NCBI GenBank assembly: GCA_039621445.1 | Contig: CP154954.1 | Span: 33,085,455 to 33,149,454, forward strand | Length of the DNA stretch: 64,000 nt | Direction of reading: 5' to 3' | Source of the DNA: Euglena gracilis | Lineage: Eukaryota; Euglenida; Euglenophyceae; Euglenales | In this document: piece by piece, positions 1 to 13,200 of the stretch | Layout of the letters: every line of letters begins with the position of its first letter | How positions within the stretch are numbered: the stretch's first letter is position 1 | Notes under the pieces: model-generated | What the model was told of the DNA's origin: nothing | Seen by the model: the letters and a program-made list of their open reading frames with translations, nothing else | The model's database searches: none | Translations under genes and position numbers: made by a program

Positions 1-445
1 GGTTGCCCTACTGTGTGCAGTTACCTGGTGGGGATTGGAAAAGTGGTGTGGAAAAATGGGTGGAACAAAATCCTGCGAAATATTTTCTGCCATTATGGAC
101 GAAACTGCCAAAATTATCCGCGGAAAAATTCGGAAATTACCTTATTTTTTGATCATCTCTTTCATCTTTTTTTCAATCATCAGTCACATCAAGAAAGCAC
201 ACAAGCGTTTCTTAACGCTTGTTTCGAGACAGCTGCTGATGAGCCATTTGGAGGTGAACGTTGTGAGGCTTGCAATAAGCGGGGTACCATGACATTGAAA
301 TTCCTGTGTGTTTTTTCGGGATTTCTTCCATCGTTTCCACATTTTTTGCACGAAATCCTGCCAGATGTTTTTCTGCCATTTTGGGTGAGACTGCCAATTT
401 TTTGTCCTATTTTATTAACGTCATTTGTGGGCGGTTGTGCTGAGG
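1..445. other. Upstream AT-rich stretch, nothing recognised
   Basis: Short open frames occur but none has exon-like composition. I see no promoter or RNA gene. Confidence 0.4.
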
Positions 446-801
446 CAGGGGGGGGGGAATGCAATTTGCATAATTTGCATATTTTTGCATAATCAGGTTT
501 TTCCCGAAATTTGCATTTTTTGCATTTTTTTTGCATTTTTTTTGCATAAAATATTTTGCCTTGGGAAATTTTTTTGTTGTTGGTTTCTGTATGTTTTGAT
601 TTTTTTTTTTTTTTTTTTCATTTTTTACATAAAATACTTTGCCCTTGAAAAAAATTTTGTAGTTGGTTGGCATATGTTTGGATTTTTTTGCATTTTTTTG
701 CGTTTTTTGCATAAAATATTTTGCCCTGGAAATTTTTTTTGATTTTAGGCAGCAAATCTCTGTCATATTCCAGCTTTTTCTCATGGTTTTCATGCAAGTT
801 G

Positions 802-833
<32 letters not shown>

Positions 834-877
834 ACTTGCATAATTTGAAGGGCCAAGTTGCATTCCCCCCCCCCCTG
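446..877. mobile_element. Inverted-repeat element with 7-bp flanking duplication
   Basis: The ends are CAGGGGGGGGGAATGCAA on the left and its near complement (TTGCATTC, C run, TG) on the right. GCTGAGG flanks both sides (439-445 and 878-884). Inside are three degenerate copies of a unit containing ATAAAATATTTTGCC (about 546, 629, 712). There is no coding capacity; it looks like a short non-autonomous DNA transposon. Confidence 0.6.
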
Positions 878-1414
878 GCTGAGGTTATGGCTCCCAGGAG
901 TCTTTTAATTGTTAGGATTAGAGTTTCCGGCATTTGCCCCAAACTATTCGTAAATTGTCCTCACATGTCAACCAAATGAAGGTTGGTCAGACAAATGAAT
1001 GAATGCCATCAAAAAAAATGAGAAAAAATACCTAAGTGCTGGCAAAGGCATCGATGAAATTCTTACAAAATGGTTGTGAAGAATAAGGCTGCCAGAATGG
1101 AAAGGGATGCAATTTTAAAGTTATTGGTTTTAGGCATTTTCAGTGTTTTCCAACCGCCGGAACGATCTGTTTCTCGACATCCCCGGGCCACCCCAATTCT
1201 CCACCGGGCTGGCGGGTTCGTTCTCGTCTTTCTGTGCTGCTTGCCGGAGCCTCTGGGCATTGGATGGTGACGTTGGCCAACGTTGCGCCGAGAATGAACC
1301 CCTTCTTTTCCCCACAGGCGGGTCATCCCCAGTCCGACAGCCGATGGGGCTGGGGGCCGAAGGGCTCATTCGGGGCCCGGGGCGGCGGCCATCCCCTCCC
1401 CCATTCTGCCGCAG
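878..1414. other. Stretch before the first recognised exon
   Basis: An open frame from 1070 covers MVVKNKAARMERDAILKLLV and could hold a first exon, but no donor/phase evidence ties it to 1415. Confidence 0.3.
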
Positions 1415-1537
1415 GCGGAGTTCGCGGCGCTGGAGCGGCAGTTCGAGGCGGCGGCAGCCGAGCAGGCGGCGGAGCAGAAGGCGATGACGGACCGCCGGCG
1501 GGCCGCGGAGTGGCGGCGGCGGTTCCAACAGCAACGG
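1415..1537 (+). CDS. LRRIQ1-like gene, coiled-coil exon
   Basis: Acceptor CCGCAG and donor GTCTGC bound 41 codons in phase 0, beginning [17 protein letters not shown]. The exon is rich in Ala, Glu, Arg and Gln with heptad-like spacing. It is the first exon seen in this window; anything upstream is unassigned. Confidence 0.65.
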
Positions 1538-2052
1538 GTCTGCCTCCCCCCTTCCCTTCCTCCCAGATGAGGCTCCGGGGATGCATCTGTATCAGTTTAA
1601 AATATTAAATTTTACTTTTTTTTTAGTTTTATTTAATCTGTAACCTTTTCATTTTTAAGGTGATGTGGGAAGCAGCTTCGGTTTATGTACCAAACTCTGG
1701 GAACCCCGCCAAAGGGCTCAGTGGCCCCGTCCCTCCTGCACAGCTGGGTCAACTTGGGGGGGGGGGGCTTAAAAAAACGTCAGTCGGTTGTGCCAACAGC
1801 TTCCTGCCCCCCCCCAACAGCAAGAGGCGGAAGGGGCTGCAATGGCGGAGGAGGACGCCCGGGCCCAGCGTGCGGCCCATGCGCGGCTGCTCGGGTGGCG
1901 GGAGGCGCTGCGGCGGCAGGCGCTCTGCGACGCCCGGCGGCGGTTCCGCGAGACGCGAGAGGAGTGGGAGGCGTTCCACATGGAGGTGTGCCAGACCGTC
2001 AGGGAGAGGGCAGGCCTGGCATGCTTGGCTTCCAGCTCCACTTTTGTGTGTG

Positions 2053-2088
<36 letters not shown>

Positions 2089-2224
2089 GCGCGCGTGTGT
2101 GTGTGTGCATGTTTGTGTGTTGTTTGTGTGTGTGTGTGTGTGTTGTGTGGGTGTGTGTGTGGGTGGGTGGTGTGTGTTTGTGTGTGTGTGTGTGTGTTGT
2201 GTGTGTGTGTGTGTGTGTGTTGTT

Positions 2225-2255
<31 letters not shown>

Positions 2256-2282
2256 TTGTTGTGTGGGGGGTGGGGGGGGGGT

Positions 2283-2350
<68 letters not shown>

Positions 2351-2516
2351 GCGTGTGTGTGTGTGTGTGTGTGTGCATGTGTGTTGTGTGTGTGTGTGTG
2401 TTTTGTGTGTGTGTGTGTGTGGGTGGGTGGGTGGGTGGGTGGGTGGGTGGGTGGGTGGGTGGGTGGGGGGGGTGTGTGTTTTGTGTGTGTGTGTGTGGGT
2501 GGGTGGTGTGCATGTG

Positions 2517-2563
<47 letters not shown>

Positions 2564-5500
2564 GCTGAAGTTCAGATCCATGGCGTTGTTGCCCCGCCAC
2601 AGCCCCCCCCCCTTAATGCATGACTGGCAGGTGGAGGACAGCACCTCGCGGCGCCGGGAGGCCCACGCAGTGGCGGCGGCGGCGGCCACCGCAGCGAGGG
2701 AGGCAGCGGCCCGGCAGGCGGCCCGACGGCAGCGGGCCGCGGAGCGGGCCGCGCGGCTCGGCCCCCAGGAGGCCGCGGAGTGCCGCCGGATGGCGGCGGC
2801 GATGGAGGAGGCCAGGGCCACAGCTTGGCCCCTCGCCATGAGTGATGTGTGCCCGTTTTGTGTGCCCCCTCTCAAAATGTGGAAGAAAGAAATCCCGCTT
2901 TTCTGGCAGTACTCGTTGAGGGGAGGGCAGTCAGCCGGGCCCTGCGGCTTTCCATGCGGTGGGAGGCGGAGCTGGCCAGCTGGCGACAGGCCCAGCACTC
3001 GGCGAGGCAGAACCTGGAGGTGCGTCGGTCTGTGCTCGGGTGCCTGCGCGGTGCATGCGCATCTTGGGCGACTGCGCCTTGTCCTCCAGCAGCCTCCTCG
3101 GGGAACGAAACCATTGCGTCAACAGGGTGAGGGGGTCCACCAGGGGAGTCAGTGCATGGTGTTGCCCCCCCCTTCTCCTCCCCAAATTTGGCTTGGGTTA
3201 TCTGCATGGGATGGTTTTTTTGCTAAGAAATTCCCCTTAAGGACCACCTAAGGCTGGGGTCCGGCCAATGGCTGATCCGGGAGTCGAACGGTGTCGGGAA
3301 AAAAAATAAGAAATTTTAAAATGGTTGACAACCCCATTTTTTTGACGTTTTTGGTGGTGGATGGACAATGGCCCAAGGATACCAGAAACCATTTTTCTCC
3401 CGGAGCCGACCTTTTTTTGCCAGCGATGGCCATTTTTCTGTCAATTTTTCTTGTGGATTTTGCATTGACTGTGCTGGGATGGGAATTTGTACTGGGATTT
3501 GCTGGTATGGAATTTTGTTTTCGCCAGCTCTGCGGTCGTTGGGGTTGGCGCTGGAACCGCCGGCTGGGGTGTCGCAGGGGAGGGCGGAGGACGAACGGCG
3601 GGCCGTGGCGGGGGAGGCAGCCGCGGAGTGGCAGCGCCTGGCGGAGCTGGCCGGGCAGAGCCTTCGAACGCTGGTGGAGCGGCAGGCTGCCGTGCTCCGA
3701 CATCGGGAGGCGCTGGCAGAGGTGTGTTGGGGAGGGCCATGGGGCTGTGGCCCACGGAATGCATTAGTGCACCTGCATGCATTGCCTGTACTTTCTTTGT
3801 TGCCCATTTTGATTCCCAGACAATCCTCTGTTGAAAAGATGGTTTAATGCGGGGGGGGGGGGGTCGAGTTCGGGTTGACAAATTGGACGGCACAAGAGAG
3901 GGTGAAAATGAATCGGTGGGAGGCCAAAAAGACCTTCTGACCCGTGGACTCGACGTGACCATACAGACATGGAACTCGGCTATTGTTTTTCAATTGAGGA
4001 GGGGTTAGGAAGACACTTCCACCCCTTTCCCGGGATGTCAACTTTTTTACGTTTGGTCAACTAGGTGTTCCACCCACCGTCCCTCATTGACTAGTTTTAG
4101 TGTGGTGGGCGTGTGGATTTGTTCACATTTCTCTGGATACCGCACAGTCAAGGTTTGGAAATCAGCAACGTTAAGTTTTTTTTTGTTTTTTTTTTATGGC
4201 CAGGCCGCTTCTGTTCTGGGTCTGGTCTGCAACCCCCTCCTGCAAAGGTGGGAGTGGATTGCGATTGGAAACACCGCAAAAACCATGCAAAACCCAGCAC
4301 GCTGGGGTGCAGCCAGGGGGGCCTGGGGCCATCCCAAAGTCATTGGCGTCTGTGGAGATACACTGGCTCCTCAATGGGATGAGTGCCAAACCCATGGGAG
4401 TGTGCAACGTTGTTCAATTGGATTTGGCCGAACCAATTGAGCTGGATTGTATTCTTAAAAAGAACTCTTTTGTTTGGTTGGGCGCGTGGTTCAGTCCAGT
4501 CCACAACTGGCCAGCCGCCCCCTCCCATACCCACCCACGGGTGAAGGAATAGAATGCAGAATTGCAACGCCACACGGCACAACGAAGCACGACGTCCTTG
4601 CAGCCATTGAGCCCACGGGCCATGCCAAAGTGACCGGTCAGGACAGTTGCTGGACCCTCGAACGACAGAGCGCCAAACCCACAGGCGGGTGGAACACTGA
4701 TTTGGAGCCACGCATTTGCACGCCCACATAAGGCTGTAGAAATTCGAAGTTCCCATTCAACCCCTGGATGGCCAGCTTCCACACCTCCACGCAGGCTTGC
4801 CCCAACTCCCCCCCCCCCCCAACCCCTTCTCCATCGATTGGTTTTATTTTCTTTAATGTTCATCTAAAAAATCTAAAATAAATGTTCATCTAAAATGTTC
4901 ATCTAAACCATTTCCCAAAGGTGTCCATCGCGTCGCGGCGGGACTCTGCCGATCCCCAACAGTTTCCAACAGTTTTGAACGATCCCCAGCTGTTTTCCAT
5001 CATTGGGGACCGTCAGGGGATCCACAGCAGTTTTTTGTGTGGGTGTGGGGGGGTGCTTGTCAAATTTTCTTGATATCACACATTTAAGGTTCGGAAATCC
5101 AACAAAGTCAATAATTTTGTTTTTTGATACCAGGCCGTTCTGTTCTAGCCTGTTCGAGTACAGTCTGCAACCCCCACCTGCAAAGGTGGGAGTGGATGGT
5201 GATTGCGTTTGAAACACCGCAAAGTATGCAAAACGAAGCACGCTGGGGTAGAGCAAGGGGATGGTCATCCACATCGATGGGTCGAATGGGAACTCCTACC
5301 GCTATATGTGGGCTTGCCAATCCGTGGCTCCAAACCAGTGTTGGGCCAACAACGAGATGAGTGCCAACCCCATGATGCAGGGAGTTCCCAAACCCCAGGT
5401 GCAGCTCAGGGGAGTCGAGGGATGGGCTCGGAAAATGTCTGAAATTAAGGCGGCGCATCTCGCATTCCAGTTTTTTTAGTCGATTTGCGCATTTTTGCGA

Positions 5501-7119
5501 ACCCACCAAAAATCATTTTGAGCGCTGGCGTTACAAGGGGTGAGCGCGAGAGGCAGCAGGATTGGACAAAATACAAGCGGGATATCATTTTTGGCCCCGG
5601 CTCTCCCCATAATTACGCGTTTTTGCTGTTTTTTTTGTTGAGGTCGGAATGACACGAAAACCCCCAAAGTGAAGAAACACTGACAAAAACACCAAAATCC
5701 CGGTACCGCCACCCCCCATTCCTTGTGTGACAACTGCCAGCGCCAGGTGGCGCTCTGGAGGGGTGGCAGGTCCACCCCTTTGCTTGCTTTCTGAAGTTTT
5801 GCGGCACGTTGTGGATGTTTTTGAAGTTGGTTACAAAAATGAACCGACCACTTGTGCAATTTTACAAACACATCAATTGCAGTTGGCACACAAGGCCTTT
5901 TTCACAGTTACACAAGTGGTTGGTGTGTGCATAAACACACACCGTCCATTTACGCATTTGCCCACACTAACCACCAATTTCCCACACAGCCAAGTGTCCG
6001 GGTATTGTTTCAGGCTTGGGCACACCTCACCAAAACATTCAGTCAATATCCTAGGTTATAAGACACCCATTGCAGGGTTCTTAACACTCCTGCTGGGTGC
6101 TGTGTATACCATATGCTGGTGGTGACACCTGCTCTTGGGCACCCTATTTGCCAAAGTCCCTAAAGTCCCTGCTTCCATCTCCATGTCCTGGGGCACTACA
6201 TCTCATCCTGCTTTCATTTTTGGGCTTTTGGGGTCACACCTTGTCATTTTCATAAAAGAGTCGATGTGCGCAATTCCACATATTGACGAAGAAAAAAGCT
6301 AAGTGCGAGATGCACCGCCTAAGTGAAAGAAGACAGGTTCAAAAATTATTCAAAGCCAGTTTTTTGAGGGCTTTTGGGTAGGTATTTGCCAGCAGATTTC
6401 CGGATCCGACAAGAAATGGGGTGTTTCGCTGTGTATCATATGTTTTGGGGTCATCTCTGTAGCTGGCAGTGTCGCACCCCTCCCAAATATGAGCAACCCC
6501 TCTCTTTGCGCCACCCCCAAATATTAGCAACCATTTGTCTGATTTTCGGCCGACATCCAAACATTAAGCAACCCCTTGGATCGATTTTCGGGAACCCAAA
6601 TATAAGCAATGGGCATATTTTTAATGCAAAAATTTATTGTATTTTCAGGCATTTCTAAAGCTTTTTAAGGCTTTTTTCGGGCATGTTCAAGGGTTGTTCG
6701 GGCACCAAACCAACCTTTTTGATTTTGCATGTGGTCCAAAATAATGATAATAATAATGAAAGAGTTTTGAATCGATGGACAATGCAATGTTCCAGCGATG
6801 CCAGAAATCATTCCCCCCCCCCCGGAGTTGGCCTATTTTTGTGGTTGTTTTTCAATTTTTCAATTTCTATTCAAATCATCATTCAAGTTTAATTTAAATA
6901 ACAGAATTGTCAAAAGTTTCTAATGCCTGATGAGCAACCGGTTGCTCATGTTTGGGGGGGTTAGGTTAATTGTGTTTTTTTCCTGGAAGAGCCGTTGGGG
7001 TAGACCACAGCGACATTTCTATTGTTATGGACCCCCCACATGACTCGAACCACGTCAGTCATGACTCGAACCACGTCAAATCCAATGTCCCAAAGGAAAG
7101 GCCCCAACGCCGAGACCCG

Positions 7120-7216
<97 letters not shown>

Positions 7217-10200
7217 CTCTGGACGAAGTGGAAAAGCACTCCAACACAGGGTTGCAACAGTTCATAAACTGTTTTGCTTGTGTCGGGGTACGGGGTCTTG
7301 TGTCGGGGTACAGGGTCCCAGGCGTTTCGCAAAAATTGTGAGTTTGCGCCCATTCTGAAGAAAACAACCTCAAGTGCGAATCCGCCCAAGAAGCAGCGGC
7401 TGTGGTTTTCCTCGGCCCAGGCGTGCCAGCGGCTGTGGGAGGCCGAACCGATGGCGAGGGCGGCGGTGGCCAGCGCGGAGGCGACGGAGTGGGCCGCGGT
7501 GGAGGCGGCCTGCGCGGCGGCCGGCGGCCAGGTGCGGGCGGCGGCGGCGCAGCGCCGGGAGGCGGCCGCCCGCCGGCAGGCGGAGGCCGAAGAGGCGTGG
7601 CCCCCGCCTTCCGTCCCCACCCTTCCTGCCTTCCCCTGTCAATTCCACCAGTGGCTTCCTCTGGGTACTTGCCAAGGGAAAAGAATCAGGACAACGCCGT
7701 CCGTTTTGCATTTGCATCCTGGAACTGCTCAGTTTGGGTGGAAGAGACCTCAGGTGGTTTTGAGCTGGTGGGCTTACCCGAAGGCAGCTGAGGTTTGAAA
7801 GGGGAGCAGTGGGCAGGCGCATTTTTGTTCTTCTTTGCTGTTTTTCTAAGAAAAGAAGAAATCTAATCAAAAATTCTGAAAAAAATGAGCAAGGAGTTAT
7901 TCTCTTGGGTGCCTAATGAGAAAAGTGCTAAATTGCTCATTTTTGAAAATGATGTTCCAATTTTTGATGGCAAAACTGAAAGGAAAAAAAAAGTCGAAGA
8001 CTAACCAGCAGCAAGAAGTTTATCCAAAATCATTGTTGAACCCAAAGTTAAGCAAAGAATGCTTGTAAACGTTTGCAAATGTTTTTGGTGTCACTCAGAT
8101 TTTATTTTTTCGCAGTTTTCTCCCAACTCGTTGTCACTGTGCAGGACAGAAATCGCGAACGAAAACCTCCAGCGTGCCCACACGCATGCACACACAAACA
8201 TGCACGCACACATTTGACGATTTGATGGAAGAGGGGATGTGGGGCATTATCCTTCCATTCCTCGACCGGCAGGCGCAGCGGCGAGCCGAGCACCGCACCG
8301 CCGCTATCGTCGCCCAGCAGCGCCACGAGTCATTCGTGGAGGGCGACGGGCGGTGGCGGGCCCAGCACCGGGCGGCCCACCTCGCGGCGGAGGGGGCGGC
8401 GCAACGGGTCCGGCAGTGGCGGCGCCTCAACAGCGACCCGGCGCTGCGGCAGCTGGTGGCGGCCAACGCCGGCCGGTGGGCACCGCCGCCCCACAGAGCC
8501 TCGGTGGGCTGGACGCCTGCACACCAGCCCTGACGCACCAGATTTTGCGGTTCGAAATCCACCGCGTCCTGCACCGGGTGTCCAACAACGGCGGTCTTTC
8601 GGAAAGGAGTGTGGGCCGTCCGACGCTCGGTGTCCGCACGTCGACTGTCGGTCTGCGGGGTGAAGGATTTGGCCTTCCTCTCTGAACCCCCCCAGGCACA
8701 CACATCGCGACGTGTGGAAGACCCCCACCGGTGCCCCCCGCGCGGGAGTGGCGGCGGGCGGCGGAGACGGCGGAGGTCCGGCGGCTGGCCCAGAGCGACG
8801 CCTGGCGGCGGCACCGCGTCGCGCCGGCCGCCGCCCCCGCCGCCCCGGCCCCTCGCCGGGCCTCGGCGGCGGCCGCGGCGGGGGACGGCGGCGCGGCGGA
8901 CGACCCCCTCGACGTCGCCGAGGTGTGCCGGGGCCCCAACCGCCGACCTGTGCAGTGGTTGCACTTGGGACGTGGGGAGGCCGACCCTCCCCGGACCGAG
9001 CCACATCGTCCGAACTTCCCTCCCAGGCCATCGCCGACCTCCCCCTGGAGGACGACCCGGTCCTGGACGAACCGCTGCTACAGCGCCTGTACCCCGCCGG
9101 GCGGCCCCACATGCGGGGGCCCCGGGCCAGTGCCACACTTCGGGCGCGTCCCGCACTCATTTTCCGGCTGACGTCTGTGTCCATCTTCGTCCTGGCTTTT
9201 CTGCGTGAACAGCTTTTCGGGATCATTGTCCCCTCCGGCGTCCAGCGAGGTTTGCTCCCCGCGCGGAATTGAATTGCATTCCTATCCCCCCGATGCTCCA
9301 GCCCCGCCGTGGGCGGTGATGGGGGGGGAGGTCGGGGGTTGGCGGCCGTGGCCTCGCCGGGGTCCGCCCCTCGCGGCGTGCCGGTCGCGGTGCTGCGGGC
9401 GGTGGACGCCCCGGTGGAAGGGCTGACCGCCGTGGCGGCGCTGCCGTCTGCTGAGCGGTTGGGCTGCCTCTCAGCCGGGGGCCCCCCCGGGCGGGCGGGG
9501 ACACAAAAGAAGGTCAAAAGAAACCCGGCGCAACTGCTGTGTGGCTGTGTGGTCCCACCGGTGGCCGGGGGCCTCCGCTGCCGATCCCGTCCAACCGGGT
9601 GAATCGCATCCACCCGGGGCTGGGCATGGACTACTGCCGGCAGCTGCAGGTGGCGTTCCCCCCCGCCAATGTGTGTATGACTCATTCACAGTCCTGTCGT
9701 TGAGACGGAGGACCTGGCGAGGTCCAGGTGGTTGAGGCCCGTCAGAATGGCTCCTCTTCCAGAATCTGTAACCTTGGAGGCCTTCCCAGAGGTGAGCAAG
9801 ACAATTGGGTTCCTGGGGTCTTTTTTGAGCTTTTTTATTATTTATGGGCTCCACGTAAAAATGAATTTAGCAGCAGTGGTGTCCAATCACGATGGAGTTG
9901 GTTTGCTTTGCACGAAGTTTGAATTTGCTTGTCTAATCATTTTGTTGCTGATTTCTTGTGAGACATCTTTTGAGCGTCCCAAGTTGAGCCCCCAACCCCA
10001 ATGGCTCACTAGCGATAACGCTTCACGCACCATCAAGCTCCTTCTCACTTGTGGTAAAAATGGTAATTTGAATGGGACCTAACGTGAGCTGAAATTTCCC
10101 AGTGCGTCGTATCATTTCCCCTGGGTAACGCATTCCGCAATCAATTTTGAACTGATTGTCATGTGAGCATCAGGCTTCTTTTTAATTTGGAAGCCCACCC

Positions 10201-13200
10201 CCCGGGAAAGGGGTGACTCTGGGGCCAGGCTCTGAGTATGGCCTGGGTACAGGTTCCGGTGCCAAGCGTCGGAATTTTGGGGGGGGGAATGCAGGTGTAT
10301 GTTATTTCGGTTTGAGGTTGTTGCCCGGCAAGGACAGCCACCGGATCCCACCGGATCCCACCGGATCCCACCGGGGGTTTTTTGACCACTTGACTAGTGG
10401 GTTCCCACCGGACCCCACCGGATCCCACCGGATCCCATCGGATATTTTTTTCCATGCACAGATTTTTCTTCTGGATTCATGGCCCCAAAGTCTGATGGGT
10501 TGCCTTTTATAAAAAAAAAACAACAAGACCTTTTCCTTCAAGTCAAAAAAAGTTGAAAGATATGATTCGCGATGGTAAATATTTGGTGGCCATTGTGGTG
10601 GATGAAACCGACGTCCCTAGGGACGGGGCAAAAGGTCCCGAGCACCTGGTTGTGCCCATTCAACAGAGCCAAAAGGTGACTCATGTGGGACAAGAAAAAG
10701 AGGCCAAGACCTTGACCTTGGGGGCCATGCATGTGGTCATGCTGTGCACCCATTGCATGATGCAACAAGAATATCCCGTCAAGCCACCTTGTTGGGGGTG
10801 TTTTTTTCCCAGTCCCCCCCCCCCAAGGCAACCCACGGAACCCCACCGATCCCACCGGATCCCACCGGAGACCAAAAACCGGGGACGACTGTCTTTGCCT
10901 GGTTGTTGGTGGAGAAGATTGCATTCCCCCCCCCTTTTAAGCGTATTGCGCTTTTCATTGATATTTTGGTGCTCCCCCCAAAAAAATTGTTCAAAAAAAT
11001 TCAAAAAATGAACATTTTTGTTGTTTTTTTTGGGGGAAAAAGTAGGGGATTTTTCCACTCAGGCCAAAATTGTTCAAAAATATCTGTTTTATCCGGCCTA
11101 GTATCCCTTTGGCCGTCCACAGAACCGAAAATTTCCGGGCCCTTAAAGATTCCGGCCCCTTACCATTTCGAGGTGACAATGGGGCTCCAACCCCTTCCCC
11201 TCCATGTTGGCCTCCTGGGGAAATGCCTTCAGATAGCCCGATTTTTTTGGGACACCCCCTGGTGGGGTGTCCCACGCCAGGCTGGGGGGGGGTAGGGGAC
11301 TCCCCTCTCCACGAGATTTAAAGCAATGTTTGTGATGAGAACTGATTCCCATGCCCCACCTTTCATTTCCCAGTTTCTTTCCTGCGTTGCAGGTGCTGAA
11401 CCTCCGGGACAACGCCCTGACCTCTCTCATCTTCCTCCGCTCGGAATCGGAAGCTGGTGACAGCTCTGCCAACCGCAACGAAACGTTGGAAGTCATCGAC
11501 GTTGCAATGAACCAACTGGCATGTCTGGATGGTGTGCTCCAGCCCCAATCTGTGCGGTTTTGCAGTTGCTCTGGGAGGGTCAAAGCCAGTACAAAGGAAA
11601 ATTTGAGGCCAATGAGGGGAAACTGAAAAAAAATATTGCACCCCCTCCCCCGCTGCACCCCTTTGAAGACAATCGAGCAAGGCAGAAGCCCATCGATTTT
11701 CTGAAAATAGTGTGTTTGACAATGATTGATACCGCAAGATTCAAAAAATACCAGTCAAAAGGAAGGGCCAAAAACACAAAAGATCAGAATTTATCAGCCC
11801 ACAGAACCCTGCCTTCAGATGACCAAATAATATTGTGCGATATTACAATTGAAATATACGATGTTGCAATTGAAGTCACACATTCTTTTGCAATGTATAA
11901 TTGGCCCTAACCAAGTCAGGGGTTTTTTTTAGTCGTGGACCCCGGGGGGGGGGGGAGGGGGGGGAGGGTGGGTGGGTCCGGCCGAGCCACTCAGGGGGGT
12001 CCCCCCAGGGGGGAGTGGGATATACTTTTCGGCGCGGAAAATTTTTGAAAAAGTGCTGTTTTTGGATTTTTCGCGATTTTTGAGTGGGTCCCCGGGGCCC
12101 CCCCCCCCCCGGGCCCCCCAGGGGGTGGGTGGGGGGGGGACCCCGTCCCCCCGGTCCCCTGAACCCAGTACATCATTGGCAGGGGAGTCCAAATTCGTCA
12201 AGGGAAGTGTACCCGTTGCACCAGCGGTGGCGAGTTGAAGCCAAGTCAAGTGTCCGTTCCAGTTCCAGGAAGGTTCCACCTGCAGACCTTCTCCAGCACC
12301 GACGTCCTTCTCCGGCAGCCGCGGCCTCGGTTCCCTTCCCCCCCCCCCCCGCCGCCCCATCCCCCACCCCCCGGCAGGCCTGGAGGGCTGCCTCCGCCTG
12401 TGCGCCGTCGACTGCAGCAGCAACCACGTGGCGGAGCTGGCCCCGCTGCGCCACTGCTCGGCCTTAGCCACCCGCCAGGCCCCTCCCGGCGCATTCGCAA
12501 CCCCGGACGTCAGGGCGTCGTTGGGGGGTCCCGCCAGCCAGCAGCCATTTCCCTTCGACACGTTTTAAAACCCCCCTCCCATCTATGACCACCCCCCATC
12601 CTATAACCCCCTCCTGGGACCATCCATCAAACCGGGACCTATAACCCCCCCCCCTCAACATTAGACAAACAAAGACAAAACAAAGGGGGACCTATAACCC
12701 ACCCCCCACCTATAACCCCCCCTCCGGGGGCCGACCATTGAACTGGATCCTATAATCCCTGGGGGGGTTATATATGTGGGGAGGGGGTTTTATTTTCCAG
12801 CCTCCCTTTGGGAGGCTGGACGGCAGCAGGATTTGGGCTGGTTTTGGGTTTTGGACGTGCAAAAATTGGCAAAAAAAATGGGCTAAATGGGTCTGAAGAA
12901 GGCTTGCCAGGACGAATTTTGGTTTGAAAAATGCATTTTTTTTGCATCATTGGCAGTTTTTGGCAGCATTTTTGCAGTTTTGATTTTTTTGGTTTGGTTC
13001 GGCTCCCAGTCAGACCGAGTTTCAGCCAGGGAGCCTGGGGAGCATGGAGAGTCCCCCAACCCACCAGAGGGTACCCCCCACCTCCGAGGGGAGGGTCCGG
13101 GGTACCCTCTGTTTGTGGGTCACTTTTGGGGTCAAAAAGGTCGGCGCTTCGTGCCAAAAAAAGGCCAAAACCCTTTGGCAGGAGACCCACAAGGCCCTTG

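Larger units (their letters stand above)
3722..7420 (+). other. Long intron of the LRRIQ1-like gene, repeat-filled
   Basis: I see no exon in this 3.7-kb stretch. It holds a degenerate direct/inverted duplication (about 4.1-5.4 kb), a run of imperfect 45-bp units around 6480-6610, a fragment of the CAGGGCGGTCC inverted-repeat family near 6765-6850 and a (CT)n tract at 7122-7217. Confidence 0.5.
9650..11392 (+). other. Intron of the LRRIQ1-like gene carrying a minisatellite element
   Basis: No exon is supported here. The intron contains an inverted-repeat element at about 10272-10937 with two 10-bp minisatellite arrays. A 76-codon open frame at 10553-10780 ([14 protein letters not shown]) may be captured coding sequence. 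Confidence 0.45.

Noticed and set aside
9732-9792. Exon [15 protein letters not shown] before GTGAGCAAG
   Set aside because: The donor is good, but inserting it disrupts the in-phase LRR join from 9649 to 11393.
10338-10441. CRISPR array
   Set aside because: Units are 10 bp and contiguous, with one spacer; no repeat-spacer periodicity and the DNA is eukaryotic.
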